DNA from: Streptomyces avermitilis MA-4680 = NBRC 14893
GTDB lineage: Bacteria; Actinomycetota; Actinomycetes; Streptomycetales; Streptomycetaceae
Assembly (NCBI RefSeq): GCF_000009765.2
Contig: NC_003155.5
Location: 2,294,001 to 2,358,000, forward strand
Reading direction: 5' to 3'
Length of the DNA stretch: 64,000 bases
Made by a program: the position numbers and the translations under genes. The notes under the pieces were generated by a model. The model saw nothing but the letters and a program-made list of their open reading frames with translations, was not told where the DNA came from and did no database searches. Positions 40,620 to 49,563 of this stretch are shown here, one piece after another (positions within the stretch are counted from its first letter, which is position 1; each line of letters opens with the position of its first letter).

Positions 40620-41121
40620 GCACCTCCCGCGCCCGGACGTCCCCCAGCGCGCCGAGCCCCTCCACACACGCGAGGGCGACCCGGCGGTACGGGTCGTGCG
40701 GCCGCAGCCTCCGCCGGAGCGTGGTGATCAGCGCGGGCACTGCCTCGGGGGCCCGCAACTCCACCAGCAGCCGCACGGGATGGAGCGCGTAGGCGACGCG
40801 CAGTTCATTGGTGGCGAGGGCGGCGGCCGCCCGGGCGGTGCGCGGATCGTCGAGCCGGGCCAGGGCGTACGCGGCGGACGCGCAGCGCTGCGGATCGCGG
40901 TGGTTGAGCAGCAGGACGAGCGCCTCGAACGCCCGCCGGTCCCCGGCCACACCGAGCCGGAAGGCGACCAGTTCCCGCGCCCACAGCGGCTGTCCCGGCT
41001 CGGTGAGCGCGGCGGCCAGCTCCTCCACATCGCCGGTCGCCAGCAGACGCTCGTAGGCCACCGAGGCCCCCGCCTCGTTCCGTAGACGACGCTCCGTGAG
41101 TGATCGCAACTCTTCGTCCAT
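40531..41121 (-). CDS. HEAT-repeat protein
   Basis: A 196-residue all-helical protein with HEAT-like repeats: ELVAFRLGVAGDRRAFEALV, YALARLDDPRTARAAAALAT, VRLLVELRAPEAVPALITTL and CVEGLGALGDVRAREVLTDA. The repeated A-x-x-L-G-D-x-R/P-A-x-x-x-L pattern resembles PBS-lyase HEAT repeats, protein-interaction scaffolds. No catalytic part is seen. ATG 41121 is chosen because similar proteins begin near MDEEL. It converges on and overlaps the GNAT gene. Confidence 0.78.
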   Translation of the reverse strand: MDEELRSLTERRLRNEAGASVAYERLLATGDVEELAAALTEPGQPLWARELVAFRLGVAGDRRAFEALVLLLNHRDPQRCASAAYALARLDDPRTARAAAALATNELRVAYALHPVRLLVELRAPEAVPALITTLRRRLRPHDPYRRVALACVEGLGALGDVRAREVLTDALAHPALAQAAAGALKRLPGPRAPRE

Positions 41122-41500
41122 GAGGCCGAGCCTAGGCAACCGACTCGGTCTCCGGGGACGTACATCACAAACACGGGGGCTGGCGCGCTCGTTACCCGCG
41201 GGTTAAGCTCAATCGAGCGAGTTACCCACTCGCGGATTTGCTTATGACGGCCTGGTGACGCAGCCGTCGTGAGTGCTGGTCGGTTCGGTACCTCAGGTAC
41301 CTCATCACGGCACGGCTCCGGGACAGAGCCGGTCGGTCCTCACCGTTCCCCGGGCGTGTGCACGCCCCCGGACGGCACCGGGCGTGTGCGCTCGTCAGCC
41401 CGGCAACACCCGCACTCCTCGCATCCCTTCGCACCGTGTGCGCCCGCCGGCGCACCCGCGTGCGCTCCTCAGCCGTCACCCTCATTCCTGGAGTCCCGCG
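41122..41500. other. intergenic leader of the 3-hydroxyacyl-CoA dehydrogenase gene
   Basis: A 379-nt divergent gap. It holds ACCCGCGGGT (41194-41203), GCGAGT-TACCC-ACTCGC (41217-41233) and GGGCGTG-TG-CACGCCC (41352-41367), all inverted repeats, and the 11-mer CGGGCGTGTGC twice. These look like operators or leader structures. I found no clear -35/-10 pair and no gene. Confidence 0.5.
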
Positions 41501-43306
41501 ATGGCCACTCCCCCGTTTGACCCCTCTCTGTCCCCGCTGAAGACCGTTGCCGTGATCGGCCTCGGCACGATGGGCACCGGCATCGCCGAGGTCCTCGCCC
41601 GGGCCGGCCGCGAGGTCGTCGGCATCGACATCAGCGAGGCCGCCGCCGGCCACGCCGTCACCGCCCTGGAGGCCTCGACCGCCCGCGCCGTGCAGCGTGA
41701 GCGGCTGACCGAGCAGGAGCGCGGCGACATCCTCGCCCGCTTCCGCACCTTCACCGACCTTCAGGCCGCGGCCGACGCCGACCTGGTCATCGAGGTGACC
41801 CCGGAGTCGTACGAGATCAAGCAGCAGGTCCTCCGCGCCCTCGACGGCATCGTGCGTGCGGACACCATCCTCGCCACCGGCACCAACGCCCTCTCGGTCA
41901 CGCGTCTCGCGGCCGACTCGGCGCACCCCGAGCGCGTCCTCGGGCTGCACTTCTTCAACCCGGCGCCCGCGATGAAGCTGGTCGAGGTCGTCTCGTCCGT
42001 GCTGACCGCGCCCACCGCCGTCGCCGCGGTCACCAACCTCGCGCTCGACCTCGGCAAGGAGCCCGTCGCGGTCGGCGACCGCCCCGGCTTCGTCGCCGAC
42101 GGGCTGCTGTTCGGCTACCTCAACCAGGCCGCCGCGATGTACGAGGCGAAGTACGCCTCCCGCGAGGACATCGACGCCGCGATGAAGCTGGGCTGCGGAC
42201 TGCCCATGGGCCCGCTCGCCCTGCTCGACCTGATCGGCGTCGACACCGCGCGCACCGTCCTGGAGGCCATGTACGCCGAGTCCCGCGACCGCCTGCACGC
42301 CCCCGCGCCGATCCTCAAGCAGCTCAGCGAGGCGGGCCTGACCGGCCGCAAGTCGGGACGCGGCTTCTACTCGTACGACGAGCCCGGCAGCGCCACCGTC
42401 GTGCGGGACGCGCTGACGCCGCTCTCCGGAGGACCCGGGGAGCAGGGCCGTACGGTCCGCTCGGTCGGCGTCGCCGGCTCCGGCACCATGGCGTCCGGCA
42501 TCGCCGAGGTCTTCGCGAAGGCCGGGTACGAGGTCGTCCTCGCCGCCCGCAGCGAGGAGAAGGCGCAGACGGCCAAGGCCCGGATCGGCAAGTCCCTGTC
42601 GCGTTCCGTCGACAAGGGCCGGCTCACGGCCGAGGCCGCGGCCGAGACCCTGGACCGGATCACCCCGGCGGGCTCGTACGACGCCTTCGCGGACGTCGAT
42701 CTCGCCCTGGAGGCCGTCGCCGAGGACCTGGAGATCAAGCAGCAGCTGTTCGCCACGTTCGACAAGGTCTGCAAGCCCGGCGCGATCCTCGCCACCACCA
42801 CCTCCTCGCTGCCCGTCGTCGCCTGCGCCCGTGCCACCTCGCGCCCGCAGGACGTGATCGGCATGCACTTCTTCAACCCGGCTCCGGCGATGAAGCTGGT
42901 CGAGGTGGTCCGCACGGTCCTGACCGGTGACGATGTGCACGCCACGGTCCGCGAGGTCTGCGCCAAGATCCGCAAGCACCCCGTGGACTGCGGCGACCGG
43001 GCCGGATTCATCGTGAACGCGCTGCTGTTCCCGTACCTGAACAACGCGATCAAGATGGTGCAGGAGCACTACGCGACGCTCGACGACATCGACGCCGCGA
43101 TGAAGCTGGGCGGCGGGTACCCGATGGGACCCTTCGAACTCCTGGACGTCGTCGGCCTCGACGTCTCCCTGGCCATCGAGAAGGTCCTGCACCGCGAGTT
43201 CCGCGACCCGGGCCTGGCCCCGGCGCCGCTCCTGGAGCACCTGGTGGCCGCGGGCTGCCTCGGCCGCAAGACCGGCCGTGGTTTCCGCGAATATGCCAAG
43301 CGCTGA
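41501..43306 (+). CDS. 3-hydroxyacyl-CoA dehydrogenase, tandem two-module protein
   Basis: A 601-residue protein made of two complete 3-hydroxybutyryl-CoA dehydrogenase modules. Module 1 (about 14-290): VAVIGLGTMGTGIAEVLARA (NAD fold), LHFFNPAPAMKLVEVV and GRKSGRGFYSY. Module 2 (about 315-600): VGVAGSGTMASGIAEVFAKA, MHFFNPAPAMKLVEVV and GRKTGRGFREY. The catalytic His lies in each (L/MHFFNPAPAMKLVE). It would interconvert acetoacetyl-CoA and 3-hydroxybutyryl-CoA, feeding crotonyl-CoA to the ethylmalonyl-CoA genes 1.4 kb downstream. ATG 41501 has GGAG 8 nt upstream. Confidence 0.92.
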   Translation: MATPPFDPSLSPLKTVAVIGLGTMGTGIAEVLARAGREVVGIDISEAAAGHAVTALEASTARAVQRERLTEQERGDILARFRTFTDLQAAADADLVIEVTPESYEIKQQVLRALDGIVRADTILATGTNALSVTRLAADSAHPERVLGLHFFNPAPAMKLVEVVSSVLTAPTAVAAVTNLALDLGKEPVAVGDRPGFVADGLLFGYLNQAAAMYEAKYASREDIDAAMKLGCGLPMGPLALLDLIGVDTARTVLEAMYAESRDRLHAPAPILKQLSEAGLTGRKSGRGFYSYDEPGSATVVRDALTPLSGGPGEQGRTVRSVGVAGSGTMASGIAEVFAKAGYEVVLAARSEEKAQTAKARIGKSLSRSVDKGRLTAEAAAETLDRITPAGSYDAFADVDLALEAVAEDLEIKQQLFATFDKVCKPGAILATTTSSLPVVACARATSRPQDVIGMHFFNPAPAMKLVEVVRTVLTGDDVHATVREVCAKIRKHPVDCGDRAGFIVNALLFPYLNNAIKMVQEHYATLDDIDAAMKLGGGYPMGPFELLDVVGLDVSLAIEKVLHREFRDPGLAPAPLLEHLVAAGCLGRKTGRGFREYAKR

Positions 43307-43442
43307 CCGTCCCGACGACTGGTTCGCGGACAGCCCCGACTGGGGCGGACTCCTCGATCCGGCCGGCCACCCCCCGCCCACGCCGGGCGGGGGGAATCCC
43401 GGACGTGCACGCTCCCCTGCGCAGATGCAGTACGTTCGGGTC

Positions 43443-44258
43443 ATGTCCCAGCCCGCCAGGTCCTCACGTACCGCAGCCACGCCCGACGCGCCGGAAAGTG
43501 CCGCGGGCAGTCGTGCTGCCGCCCAGCGGCTCAAGATGCGCCGCGAACTGGCGGCCGCGGCGATGGAACTGTTCGCGACCAAGGGGTACGAGGCGACCAC
43601 CGTCGACGAGATCGCGGCGGCCGCGGGGGTCGCGCGGCGCACGTTCTTCCGCCACTTCCGCTCCAAGGAAGAGGCGATCTTCCCCGACCACGACGACACC
43701 CTGGTCCGGGCGGAGGCGGTGCTCAACGCCGCGCCCGCGCACGAGCATCCGCTCGACACGGTGTGCCGTGGCATCAAGGAAGTCATGAAGATGTACGCGG
43801 CCCGGCCCGAGATCTCCGTGTCGCGCTACAAGCTCACCCGCGAGGTCCCGACGCTGCGCGAGGCGGAGATCGCGTCGGTCGCCCGCTACGAGCGGCTCTT
43901 CACACGCTATCTGCTCGGCCACTTCGACGAGCACGCGCACGACGACGACGCGAACGACGATCCGCTGCTGGCGGAGGTCGCCGCGTCGGCGGTCGTCACC
44001 GCGCACAACCATGTACTGCGGCGGTGGCTGCGGGCGGGCGGTCAGGGCGATGTCGAGGCCCAGCTCGACCACGCCTTCGCCATCGTCCGCAAGACGTTCG
44101 GCACCGGGATCGGCGCCGGACGGGAGACCGCGCCGCCCCGGTCGGCGCCGGCGTCCTCGTTCACCGACGGGGACGTGCTGGTGACCGTGGCCCGCGTCGA
44201 CGCCCCGCTGGATCAGGTGATGCGCACCATCGAGCAGGCGCTCAAGGAACGGTCGTAG
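43443..44258 (+). CDS. TetR family transcriptional regulator
   Basis: A 271-residue repressor-type protein. The N-terminal helix-turn-helix (LAAAAMELFATKGYEATTVD, EIAAAAGVARRTFFRHFRSK, EEAIFPDHDD) is canonical TetR. The ligand domain is about 125-230, with a His/Asp-rich stretch (FDEHAHDDDANDDP). It is placed between the 3-hydroxyacyl-CoA dehydrogenase and ccr, all rightward, and is the obvious candidate regulator of the acyl-CoA genes. ATG 43443 is chosen, although no clear RBS precedes it. A T-tract terminator follows at 44300-44337. Confidence 0.88.
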   Translation: MSQPARSSRTAATPDAPESAAGSRAAAQRLKMRRELAAAAMELFATKGYEATTVDEIAAAAGVARRTFFRHFRSKEEAIFPDHDDTLVRAEAVLNAAPAHEHPLDTVCRGIKEVMKMYAARPEISVSRYKLTREVPTLREAEIASVARYERLFTRYLLGHFDEHAHDDDANDDPLLAEVAASAVVTAHNHVLRRWLRAGGQGDVEAQLDHAFAIVRKTFGTGIGAGRETAPPRSAPASSFTDGDVLVTVARVDAPLDQVMRTIEQALKERS

Positions 44259-44299
44259 GCGCTTCGTCACCACACCGCGGCTGCGCCGCGTGTCCCCAC

Positions 44300-44337
44300 C
44301 GCCGGACGGGCTCGATTTGAGTGCGTCCGGCGTTTTT
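44300..44337 (+). terminator. intrinsic terminator of the TetR gene
   Basis: CGCCGGACG (44300-44308) and CGTCCGGCG (44324-44332) pair perfectly and are followed by TTTTT. It is the best classical rho-independent terminator in the window. Confidence 0.85.
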
Positions 44338-44414
44338 GCGCCCTGCTCTGATCGATCATCGCTCACGTGTTACGTAAAGATTTCATCTGAGCGCAATTTC
44401 TGGCACTCCGTGCC

Positions 44415-44443
44415 TTGCCAGGTGACACGGCGTGCCATACGTT
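44415..44443 (+). promoter_or_regulatory. candidate main promoter of the ccr operon
   Basis: TTGCCA (44415-44420), a 17-base spacer and TACGTT (44438-44443) fit the principal-sigma consensus TTGACA-N17-TANNNT. Half-sites GGCAC and GTGCC (44402-44406, 44410-44414) and GTGCCA (44432-44437) overlap it and could bind the adjacent TetR protein. Confidence 0.5.
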
Positions 44444-44669
44444 GAATATGTCCGGGCGGCCGGCGTGCAGAGACCTTTCGTACGCCGGCTGTCCCCGCAA
44501 GCCAATGGCGAGCGCGCCCGGACGCCTGCGTCACAGGCACCCTCCTGCGCCACAAAGCGCTGCCACAGCACCACCTCCGCCGAACCGACGGCACCCCTCA
44601 CACCAGCAGCAGCACCGACGTAACCCTCAGCGTCTCCCCTCAAGACGCCACTTCGCCGGAGGCAACACC

Positions 44670-46007
44670 GTGAAGGAAATCCTGGACGCGATTCAGTCCC
44701 AGACGGCCACGTCTGCCGACTTCGCCGCACTGCCGCTCCCCGACTCGTACCGCGCGATCACCGTGCACAAGGACGAGACGGAGATGTTCGCCGGGCTCAG
44801 CACCCGCGACAAGGACCCCCGCAAGTCGATCCACCTGGACGACGTGCCGGTGCCGGAGCTCGGCCCCGGCGAGGCCCTGGTGGCCGTCATGGCGTCCTCC
44901 GTGAACTACAACTCGGTCTGGACGTCGATCTTCGAGCCGGTGTCGACCTTCAACTTCCTGGAGCGCTACGGGCGGCTCAGCGATCTCAGCAAGCGCCACG
45001 ACCTGCCGTACCACATCATCGGTTCTGACCTCGCGGGCGTCGTCCTGCGCACCGGCCCGGGAGTCAACTCCTGGAAGCCCGGCGACGAGGTCGTCGCGCA
45101 CTGTCTCTCGGTCGAGCTGGAGTCGTCCGACGGCCACAACGACACGATGCTCGACCCCGAGCAGCGCATCTGGGGCTTCGAGACCAACTTCGGCGGGCTC
45201 GCCGAGATCGCGCTCGTCAAGTCCAACCAGCTGATGCCGAAGCCGGACCACCTCAGCTGGGAGGAGGCCGCCGCTCCGGGCCTGGTGAACTCGACCGCGT
45301 ACCGGCAGCTCGTCTCCCGCAACGGCGCCGGCATGAAGCAGGGCGACAACGTCCTCATCTGGGGCGCGAGCGGTGGACTGGGCTCGTACGCCACGCAGTT
45401 CGCGCTCGCCGGCGGCGCCAACCCGATCTGCGTCGTCTCCAGCGAGCAGAAGGCGGACATCTGCCGCTCGATGGGCGCCGAGGCGATCATCGACCGCAAC
45501 GCCGAGGGCTACAAGTTCTGGAAGGACGAGACCACCCAGGACCCGAAGGAGTGGAAGCGCTTCGGCAAGCGCATCCGCGAGTTCACCGGCGGCGAGGACA
45601 TCGACATCGTCTTCGAGCACCCCGGCCGCGAGACCTTCGGCGCCTCGGTCTACGTCACCCGCAAGGGCGGCACCATCACCACCTGCGCCTCGACCTCGGG
45701 CTACATGCACGAGTACGACAACCGCTACCTGTGGATGTCGCTGAAGCGGATCATCGGCTCGCACTTCGCGAACTACCGCGAGGCCTGGGAGGCCAACCGC
45801 CTCGTCGCCAAGGGCAAGATCCACCCCACGCTCTCCAAGGTCTACTCCCTGGAGGACACCGGGCAGGCCGCCTACGACGTGCACCGCAACCTCCACCAGG
45901 GCAAGGTCGGCGTGCTCGCCCTCGCGCCCCGCGAGGGCCTGGGCGTGCGCGACGAGGAGAAGCGCGCGCAGCACATCGACGCCATCAACCGCTTCCGGAA
46001 CATCTGA
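44670..46007 (+). CDS. ccr: crotonyl-CoA carboxylase/reductase
   Basis: A 445-residue NADPH-dependent enzyme that reductively carboxylates crotonyl-CoA to ethylmalonyl-CoA, the entry of the ethylmalonyl-CoA pathway and a source of ethylmalonyl extender units. The GroES-like domain is about 55-190 and the Rossmann fold has IWGASGGLGSYATQFALAGG (about 230). From GTG 44670 (GGAGG at 44658-44662) the residue numbers put Asn81, Phe170, Glu171 and His365 exactly where the known CO2-binding residues of the Kitasatospora setae enzyme lie, which confirms both identity and start. The frame upstream to 44415 is leader. Confidence 0.97.
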   Translation: MKEILDAIQSQTATSADFAALPLPDSYRAITVHKDETEMFAGLSTRDKDPRKSIHLDDVPVPELGPGEALVAVMASSVNYNSVWTSIFEPVSTFNFLERYGRLSDLSKRHDLPYHIIGSDLAGVVLRTGPGVNSWKPGDEVVAHCLSVELESSDGHNDTMLDPEQRIWGFETNFGGLAEIALVKSNQLMPKPDHLSWEEAAAPGLVNSTAYRQLVSRNGAGMKQGDNVLIWGASGGLGSYATQFALAGGANPICVVSSEQKADICRSMGAEAIIDRNAEGYKFWKDETTQDPKEWKRFGKRIREFTGGEDIDIVFEHPGRETFGASVYVTRKGGTITTCASTSGYMHEYDNRYLWMSLKRIIGSHFANYREAWEANRLVAKGKIHPTLSKVYSLEDTGQAAYDVHRNLHQGKVGVLALAPREGLGVRDEEKRAQHIDAINRFRNI

Positions 46008-46017
46008 GGTCACGTAG

Positions 46018-48066
46018 ATGACTGAGCGTCAGACCAGCGACGGGCGGCGGGAGAAGGACCGGCCGTGGCTCATGCGCACGTACGCCGGCCACTCCACCGC
46101 CGAGGCGTCCAACGAGCTGTACCGGCGCAACCTCGCCAAGGGCCAGACCGGCCTGTCGGTCGCGTTCGACCTGCCGACACAGACCGGCTACGACCCCGAC
46201 CACATCCTCGCCCGCGGCGAGGTCGGCCGGGTCGGAGTCCCCGTCTCGCACCTCGGTGACATGCGCCGGCTGTTCCAGGACATCCCCCTGGAGCAGATGA
46301 ACACCTCGATGACCATCAACGCCACCGCCATGTGGCTGCTGGCGCTCTATCAGGTCGTCGCCGAAGAGCAGGGTGCGGACATCACCAAGCTCCAGGGGAC
46401 GACCCAGAACGACATCGTGAAGGAGTACCTGTCGCGGGGCACGCATGTGTTCCCGCCGGGTCCTTCGCTCCGTCTGACGACGGACATGATCTGCTACACG
46501 GTCAACCACATCCCCAAGTGGAACCCCATCAACATCTGTAGCTACCACCTACAGGAGGCGGGGGCCACACCGGTCCAGGAGATCTCGTACGCGATGTCCA
46601 CCGCGATCGCCGTGCTCGACGCGGTCTTCGCGTCGGGGCAGATCCCCGAGGACCGCAAGGGCGATGTCGTCGCCCGTATCTCCTTCTTCGTGAACGCGGG
46701 CGTCCGCTTCGTCGAGGAGATGTGCAAGATGCGCGCGTTCGGGCGGATCTGGGATGAGATCACGCGTAAGCGGTACGGCATCGAGGACCCCAAGCAGCGG
46801 CGCTTCCGGTACGGCGTGCAGGTCAACTCCCTCGGTCTGACGGAGGCGCAGCCGGAGAACAACATCCAGCGGATCGTCCTCGAGATGCTGGCCGTGACGC
46901 TCTCGAAGGACGCACGCGCGCGTGCCGTACAGCTGCCCGCCTGGAACGAGGCGCTGGGCCTGCCGAGGCCCTGGGACCAGCAGTGGTCGCTGCGTATGCA
47001 GCAGGTGCTCGCCTACGAGAGCGACCTGCTGGAGTACGCGGACATATTCGAGGGCTCGCACGTCATCGAGGCGAAGGTCCAGGAGCTGGTCGAGGAGTCG
47101 CTGGCCGAGATCGACCGGATCCAGGAGATGGGCGGCGCGATGGCCGCCGTCGAGTCCGGCTACCTCAAGTCCCAGCTCGTCGCCTCGCACGCGGAGCGCC
47201 GGGCCCGGATCGAGTCGGGCCGGGAGAAGATCGTCGGCGTCAACATCTTCGAGTCGACCGAGCCGAACCCGCTGACGGCCGACCTGGACGCGGCGATCCA
47301 GACGGTCGACCCGGCGGTCGAGGCCCGGGTGATCGCGGCGCTGGGGACCTGGCGCGACACCCGCTACCAGCCGCCCTTCAACCACCCGCGCCCGTGCAAG
47401 GCGCTGGAGAAGCTGAAGGAAGCCGCCAAGGGCACCGGCAACCTCATGGAGGCCACCCTGGAGTGCGCCCGCGCCGGGGCCACGACCGGCGAGTGGGCCG
47501 GGGCGCTGCGCGAGGTGTTCGGCGAGTTCCGCGCGCCGACCGGTGTGTCCTCCGCGCCGGTCGCCGTCACCGCCGAGGCGGGCACCGCGCTCGCGCTGGT
47601 CCGTCAGAAGGTGGAGCTGACCGCGAAGGACATGGGCGTCGGCAAGCTCCGCTTCCTGGTGGGCAAGCCGGGCCTGGACGGGCACTCCAACGGCGCCGAG
47701 CAGATCGCCGTGCGGGCCCGTGACGCCGGGTTCGAGGTGGTCTACCAGGGCATCCGGCTGACGCCCGAGCAGATCGTGGACGCGGCCCTGGCCGAGGACG
47801 TGCACGGCGTCGGCCTGTCCATCCTGTCCGGTTCGCACGCGCAGCTCGTGCCCGACGTTCTCGACCGGCTCCGCGAGGCCGGCGCGACCGACATTCCGGT
47901 GATCGCGGGCGGGATCATCCCGAACGCGGACGCCGAACAGCTGCGGGCCGCGGGAGTGGCCGCGGTCTTCACCCCGAAGGACTTCGACATCACCGGAATC
48001 ATCGGCCGTATCGTCGACGAGATCCGGAAAGCGAACAAGCTCGACCCCCTGGAGGTCCCCGCATGA
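46018..48066 (+). CDS. meaA: ethylmalonyl-CoA mutase (MeaA type), B12-dependent
   Basis: A 682-residue fused methylmalonyl-CoA-mutase-family enzyme. The N-terminal TIM barrel has VAFDLPTQTGYDPDHILARG, MNTSMTINATAMWLLALYQV and QGTTQNDIVKEY. The C-terminal cobalamin domain (about 545-675) has LVGKPGLDGHSNGAEQIAVR, the D-G-H-x-x-G motif whose His ligates cobalt, and ILSGSHAQLVPDVLDRL then IAGGIIPNADAEQLRAAGV. It converts ethylmalonyl-CoA to methylsuccinyl-CoA. It lies 10 nt after ccr; its stop overlaps the lyase gene by 4 bp. Confidence 0.95.
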   Translation: MTERQTSDGRREKDRPWLMRTYAGHSTAEASNELYRRNLAKGQTGLSVAFDLPTQTGYDPDHILARGEVGRVGVPVSHLGDMRRLFQDIPLEQMNTSMTINATAMWLLALYQVVAEEQGADITKLQGTTQNDIVKEYLSRGTHVFPPGPSLRLTTDMICYTVNHIPKWNPINICSYHLQEAGATPVQEISYAMSTAIAVLDAVFASGQIPEDRKGDVVARISFFVNAGVRFVEEMCKMRAFGRIWDEITRKRYGIEDPKQRRFRYGVQVNSLGLTEAQPENNIQRIVLEMLAVTLSKDARARAVQLPAWNEALGLPRPWDQQWSLRMQQVLAYESDLLEYADIFEGSHVIEAKVQELVEESLAEIDRIQEMGGAMAAVESGYLKSQLVASHAERRARIESGREKIVGVNIFESTEPNPLTADLDAAIQTVDPAVEARVIAALGTWRDTRYQPPFNHPRPCKALEKLKEAAKGTGNLMEATLECARAGATTGEWAGALREVFGEFRAPTGVSSAPVAVTAEAGTALALVRQKVELTAKDMGVGKLRFLVGKPGLDGHSNGAEQIAVRARDAGFEVVYQGIRLTPEQIVDAALAEDVHGVGLSILSGSHAQLVPDVLDRLREAGATDIPVIAGGIIPNADAEQLRAAGVAAVFTPKDFDITGIIGRIVDEIRKANKLDPLEVPA

Positions 48067-49028
48067 CCACGCCCGTCAACCGCCTGCGCCCGCGACGCTC
48101 CTGCCTCGCGGTGCCGGGAAGCAACCCCCGCTTCCTGGAGAAGGCCCAGGGCCTCCCCGCCGACCAGGTCTTCCTCGACCTGGAGGACGCCTGCGCCCCG
48201 CTCGCCAAGCCCGAGGCGCGGCACACCATCGTGAAGTTCCTCAACGAGGGTGACTGGACGGGCAAGACGCGGGTCGTGCGCGTCAACGACTGGACGACGC
48301 AGTGGACGTACCGGGATGTCGTCACGGTCGTCGAGGGCGCGGGCCAGAACCTCGACTGCATCATGCTGCCGAAGGTCCAGGACGCCCAGCAGGTCGTCGC
48401 GCTCGACCTCCTGCTCACCCAGATCGAGAAGACGATGGGCTTCGAGGTCGGCAAGATCGGCATCGAGGCGCAGATCGAGAACGCGCAGGGCCTGAACAAC
48501 GTCAACGAGATCGCGCAGGCCTCGCCGCGCGTCGAGACGATCATCTTCGGCCCGGCCGACTTCATGGCGTCGATCAACATGAAGTCGCTGGTCGTGGGCG
48601 AGCAGCCGCCCGGCTACCCGGCGGACGCCTACCACTACATCCTGATGAAGATCCTGATGGCCGCCCGCGCCAACAACCTCCAGGCGATCGACGGCCCCTA
48701 CCTCCAGATCCGCAACATCGACGGCTACCGCGCGGTCGCCCAGCGCGCCGCGGCCCTCGGTTTCGACGGCAAGTGGGTGCTGCACCCGGGCCAGGTCGAG
48801 GCGTCCAACGAGATCTTCTCCCCCTCCCAGGAGGACTACGACCACGCCGAGCTGATCCTGGACGCGTACGACTTCTACACGTCCGAGGCGGGCGGCAAGA
48901 AGGGCTCGGCGATGCTCGGCGACGAGATGATCGACGAGGCCAGCCGCAAGATGGCGCTGGTCATCTCGGGCAAGGGCCGGGCCGCCGGCATGCAGCGCAC
49001 GTCCAAGTTCGAAGCCCCGGAGGCCTGA
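48063..49028 (+). CDS. malyl-CoA/beta-methylmalyl-CoA lyase (CitE-like)
   Basis: A 321-residue HpcH/HpaI-CitE family lyase: RSCLAVPGSNPRFLEKAQGL, DQVFLDLEDACAPLAKPEA (Mg-binding acidic motif), LDCIMLPKVQDAQQVVALDL, IGIEAQIENAQGLNNVNEIA and KWVLHPGQVEASNEIF. The enzyme splits beta-methylmalyl-CoA into glyoxylate and propionyl-CoA in the ethylmalonyl-CoA pathway. ATG overlaps the mutase stop (ATGA). Confidence 0.93.
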   Translation: MTTPVNRLRPRRSCLAVPGSNPRFLEKAQGLPADQVFLDLEDACAPLAKPEARHTIVKFLNEGDWTGKTRVVRVNDWTTQWTYRDVVTVVEGAGQNLDCIMLPKVQDAQQVVALDLLLTQIEKTMGFEVGKIGIEAQIENAQGLNNVNEIAQASPRVETIIFGPADFMASINMKSLVVGEQPPGYPADAYHYILMKILMAARANNLQAIDGPYLQIRNIDGYRAVAQRAAALGFDGKWVLHPGQVEASNEIFSPSQEDYDHAELILDAYDFYTSEAGGKKGSAMLGDEMIDEASRKMALVISGKGRAAGMQRTSKFEAPEA

Positions 49029-49033
49029 GCACC

Positions 49034-49561
49034 ATGCAGTTCGGACGCACGTACGAGGAGTTCGAGGTCGGCGCGGTCTACAAGCACTGGCCCGGAAAGA
49101 CGGTCACGGAGTACGACGACCACCTCTTCTGTCTGCTGACCATGAACCACCACCCGCTCCACATGGACACCAACTATGCGGAGAAGACGACGGACTTCGG
49201 GAAGAACGTCGTCGTCGGGAACTACATCTACTCGCTGCTGCTCGGCATGTCGGTCCCCGACGTCTCGGGCAAGGCGATCGCCAACCTGGAGGTCGAGTCG
49301 CTGAAGCACGTGGCGCCGACCTTCCACGGCGACACGATCTACGGCGAGACCACGGTCCTCGACAAGACACCCTCCAGGTCCAAGTCGGACCGCGGGATCG
49401 TCTACGTCGAGACCAAGGGCTACAAGCAGGACGGCACGCTGGTCTGCGTGTTCCGCCGCAAGGTGATGGTCCCCACCGAGACGTACATCAAGGAGCGCGG
49501 CGGCGAGCAGCCCGGCCGCCCGGAGCTCACCGCACCTGCGGAGAAGAAGACGGAGAAGTAG
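49034..49561 (+). CDS. mch: MaoC-type mesaconyl-CoA hydratase
   Basis: A 175-residue hot-dog-fold protein: FGRTYEEFEVGAVYKHWPGK, TVTEYDDHLFCLLTMNHHPL (the hydratase Asp...His/Asn motif), HMDTNYAEKTTDFGKNVVVG and VAPTFHGDTIYGETTVLDK. By gene order it hydrates mesaconyl-CoA to beta-methylmalyl-CoA. A longer frame from 48302 overlaps the lyase and is not the protein; ATG 49034 fits the family start. It lies 5 nt after the lyase gene. Confidence 0.92.
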   Translation: MQFGRTYEEFEVGAVYKHWPGKTVTEYDDHLFCLLTMNHHPLHMDTNYAEKTTDFGKNVVVGNYIYSLLLGMSVPDVSGKAIANLEVESLKHVAPTFHGDTIYGETTVLDKTPSRSKSDRGIVYVETKGYKQDGTLVCVFRRKVMVPTETYIKERGGEQPGRPELTAPAEKKTEK

Positions 49562-49563
49562 CC

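Larger units (their letters stand above)
44259..44669. other. terminator and ccr promoter/leader region
   Basis: This 411-nt gap holds the terminator of the TetR gene, an AT-rich stretch with TTACGTAA (44374-44381), repeated GGCAC/GTGCC half-sites at 44402-44437, a -35/-10 pair at 44415-44443 and a leader of about 220 nt before ccr. No real gene lies in it. Confidence 0.6.

Noticed and set aside
41222..43786. An 854-codon leftward frame
   Set aside because: It is antisense to the duplicated 3-hydroxyacyl-CoA dehydrogenase; its repeats simply mirror that duplication.
44415..44669. N-terminal extension of ccr by 85 codons
   Set aside because: The extension is Pro/Arg-rich and covers the promoter and leader. 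Starting at GTG 44670 places the four CO2-binding residues at the known positions.
46542..46865. Small leftward ORF within meaA (107 codons)
   Set aside because: Antisense to a conserved part of the mutase, no RBS and no family resemblance.
48302..49033. Extension of the hydratase frame into the lyase gene
   Set aside because: It is an out-of-frame reading of the lyase gene; the MaoC family starts at ATG 49034.
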